A stretch of DNA of 64,000 nt, from NCBI GenBank assembly GCA_030429545.1, contig JAUIFF010000002.1, positions 248,001 through 312,000 on the forward strand, in the 5' to 3' direction. This stretch comes from Polyangia bacterium. Its GTDB lineage: Bacteria; Myxococcota_A; Polyangia; Nannocystales; Nannocystaceae. A program made the position numbers and the translations under genes. Below the pieces are notes generated by a model, which was not told where the DNA came from, did no database searches, and saw nothing but the letters and a program-made list of their open reading frames with translations. This document shows positions 62,881 through 64,000 of the stretch, in pieces (position 1 is the first letter of the stretch; each line of letters starts with the position of its first letter).

Positions 62881-63120
62881 ATGTCAGAAATCGCTAGCAA
62901 CCGTTGGGAAGCAGAGTCGTCCAAGGCGCCGATCGTCACCGCTGGAGGGATCGCCCAGATCGCCATCATGGCTGTGTTCAGCCTCTTGTTCGCATACATC
63001 CTGTTTGGCTGTGTCCAGGGGATCTTCGGCGGCAAGAAAGCGACGATGGCCGACAAGTACGGCAACATGACCGCTGAGGGTGGCAAGGCTGAGGCCCCGG
63101 CTGCTCCGGCTGCCGAGTAG
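62881..63120 (+). CDS. Small single-pass membrane protein
   Basis: A 79-aa protein. SEIASNRWEAESSKAPIVTA is polar, AIMAVFSLLFAYILFGCVQG is one membrane helix and the tail is Ala/Lys/Glu-rich. A GAGGAAACC stretch precedes the ATG. It is followed by a strong terminator, so it is a monocistronic or last gene. No family recognised. The longer frame from 62785 lacks support. Confidence 0.75.
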   Translation: MSEIASNRWEAESSKAPIVTAGGIAQIAIMAVFSLLFAYILFGCVQGIFGGKKATMADKYGNMTAEGGKAEAPAAPAAE

Positions 63121-63147
63121 TCACCTTTATCCGCATTCCCAAATTTC

Positions 63148-63177
63148 AAAACCGACAGTTTCGGCTGTCGGTTTTTT
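63148..63177 (+). terminator. Rho-independent terminator
   Basis: An 11-bp perfect stem (AAAACCGACAG with CTGTCGGTTTT) has a six-base loop and a T run, 28 bp after the small membrane gene. Confidence 0.92.
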
Positions 63178-63229
63178 GCGTTCTCGGCGGGTTGAGATCA
63201 AATGTATAGGCAAGCTTTGCCCGGGTGTA

Positions 63230-64000
63230 CTAGCCGGCTTTTTCGATGCGCACGAGCAGGGCAGTGATGTTGTCGAGCCCACCTGCTTCGTTGGCCGCGT
63301 TGATCAACTCGTTGCAGGCACTGTCGAGGCGGTCGTACTTGAGGCACAACTCCAAGATCTCGCGATCTTTGATCATGTCGCACAGGCCGTCGGAGCACAG
63401 CAAAAACAGGTCGTCGCGCTGGTACTCGTCGATCACGACATCGACTTTGACCTGCTCGTTGAGCCCGAGGGCACGGACCACAACATTTTTGTGGGGGAAG
63501 TTGACGACCTCAGAGCCGGCGAGCTCTTTCATCCGCTTCCAGTCGTTGAGCAGCGAATGGTCCTCCGTCAACAGCTGCAGCTGGCGGTTGCGGATGCGGT
63601 AGACCCGACTGTCGCCGACATGACCGATGTAGTAGCGGCCCTGGGTAAAGTAGATCGCCTCGACCGTGCAGCCCATCGACTTCTTTTTGGGGTCGGCCGC
63701 GGCGGCATCGAAGATCCGGGTGTTGGCGTATTGGATCGCGGTGGCCATCCGTGCGCGTTCGGACTCGATCGACGGGATCAGCAGGGGGAAGGTCGGCGGC
63801 CGGCTGCGGGCGGTGTCGCGAAAGTACTTGTCGATGGTTTCGACCGTAATTCTGCTGGCGACATCACCACAGGCATGGCCGCCCATGCCGTCTGAGACAA
63901 CGCCGAGTGCCATCTCTTGTGGCAGCAAAAAGTTGTCCTCGTTGTTGGCCCGCTTGCGACCGACGTCGGTTTTGGCGGCAAAGCGAATGCGATCGGGACC
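63230..64000 (-). CDS. PP2C-type Ser/Thr protein phosphatase (partial)
   Basis: The frame continues to the window edge; the true start lies beyond it. Visible motifs: TDVGRKRANNEDNFLL at the edge, VVSDGMGGHACGDVAS (metal-binding), GCTVEAIYFTQGRYYIGHVGDSRVYR, VVRALGLNEQV, LFLLCSDGLCDM and GGLDNITALLV. All PP2C metal ligands (the Asp residues of NED, DGMG, SDG and DN) are present. Such phosphatases reverse Hanks-kinase and FHA signalling, so it may partner the kinase, pseudokinase and FHA genes in this genome. It starts a divergent unit relative to the gene before it. Confidence 0.93.
   Translation of the reverse strand, partial: GPDRIRFAAKTDVGRKRANNEDNFLLPQEMALGVVSDGMGGHACGDVASRITVETIDKYFRDTARSRPPTFPLLIPSIESERARMATAIQYANTRIFDAAAADPKKKSMGCTVEAIYFTQGRYYIGHVGDSRVYRIRNRQLQLLTEDHSLLNDWKRMKELAGSEVVNFPHKNVVVRALGLNEQVKVDVVIDEYQRDDLFLLCSDGLCDMIKDREILELCLKYDRLDSACNELINAANEAGGLDNITALLVRIEKAG

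Overview
The window is GC-rich, densely coding bacterial chromosome. The gene families point to Myxococcota, most likely a Nannocystis/Plesiocystis/Enhygromyxa relative. The clues are a stressosome module, Hanks-type kinases and kinase remnants, a PP2C phosphatase, an FHA-sigma54 activator, lipoproteins with Thr/Asp/Gly/Ser/Pro linkers, and many Pro-Ala-Gln-rich envelope proteins. This placement is inference; there is no rRNA or other marker in the window. No tRNA, rRNA, CRISPR array, insertion sequence or prophage was recognised.

Layout. 1-2224: stressosome-type signalling operon (RsbR end, RsbS, RsbT-like kinase, PP2C phosphatase, second kinase). 2318-12526: DUF92 membrane protein, radical SAM/SPASM enzyme divergent from an HTTM membrane protein, repeat-linker lipoprotein, Uma2-like protein, Ser/Thr kinase, two unknown genes. 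12663-15900: groES-groEL with a CIRCE-like operator, two terminators and a triplicated ~300-bp structured repeat. 16025-24216: HAF-like secreted protein, a TolC/HlyD/ABC type I export operon with a degenerate ATPase, a winged-helix regulator beside two perfect inverted repeats, and a UbiB-family kinase. 24273-34380: kinase pseudogene, envelope and TPR proteins, an ~85-bp repeat array, two paralogous envelope genes, MarR regulator, AmpG-like MFS permease. 34563-39504: panC, gpmI, a beta-barrel candidate, an RlmI-like methyltransferase and a small unknown gene. 39682-48950: a complete MoxR/DUF58/Bat operon, nearly every junction overlapping by about 4 bp. 49160-53242: Pro/Ala/Gln protein, HtrA-type lipoprotein protease, DUF3179-like protein interrupted by one in-frame TGA, 2-oxoglutarate oxygenase, TrmN6-like methyltransferase. 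53376-64000: decayed kinase/peptide-binding gene, Rnl2-type RNA ligase, FAD oxidoreductase plus glycosyltransferase, phospholipase D family protein, rhomboid-like protein, FHA-sigma54 regulator, small envelope proteins and a PP2C phosphatase cut by the window end.

Two observations stand out. First, the 10-bp palindrome TGYANNTRCA is scattered through the window, within genes in different reading frames and between genes. I found 47 exact copies by eye, where base composition alone predicts one or two. This looks like a genome-wide DNA-level signal. Second, the DUF3179-like gene at 50745-51743 has TGA exactly where family members carry the first Cys of a CxxC motif. A two-tier hairpin with a G-initial apical loop follows immediately, so it is a strong selenoprotein candidate (UxxC). 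All counts and alignments were made by eye from the sequence and from family knowledge; no searches were run.
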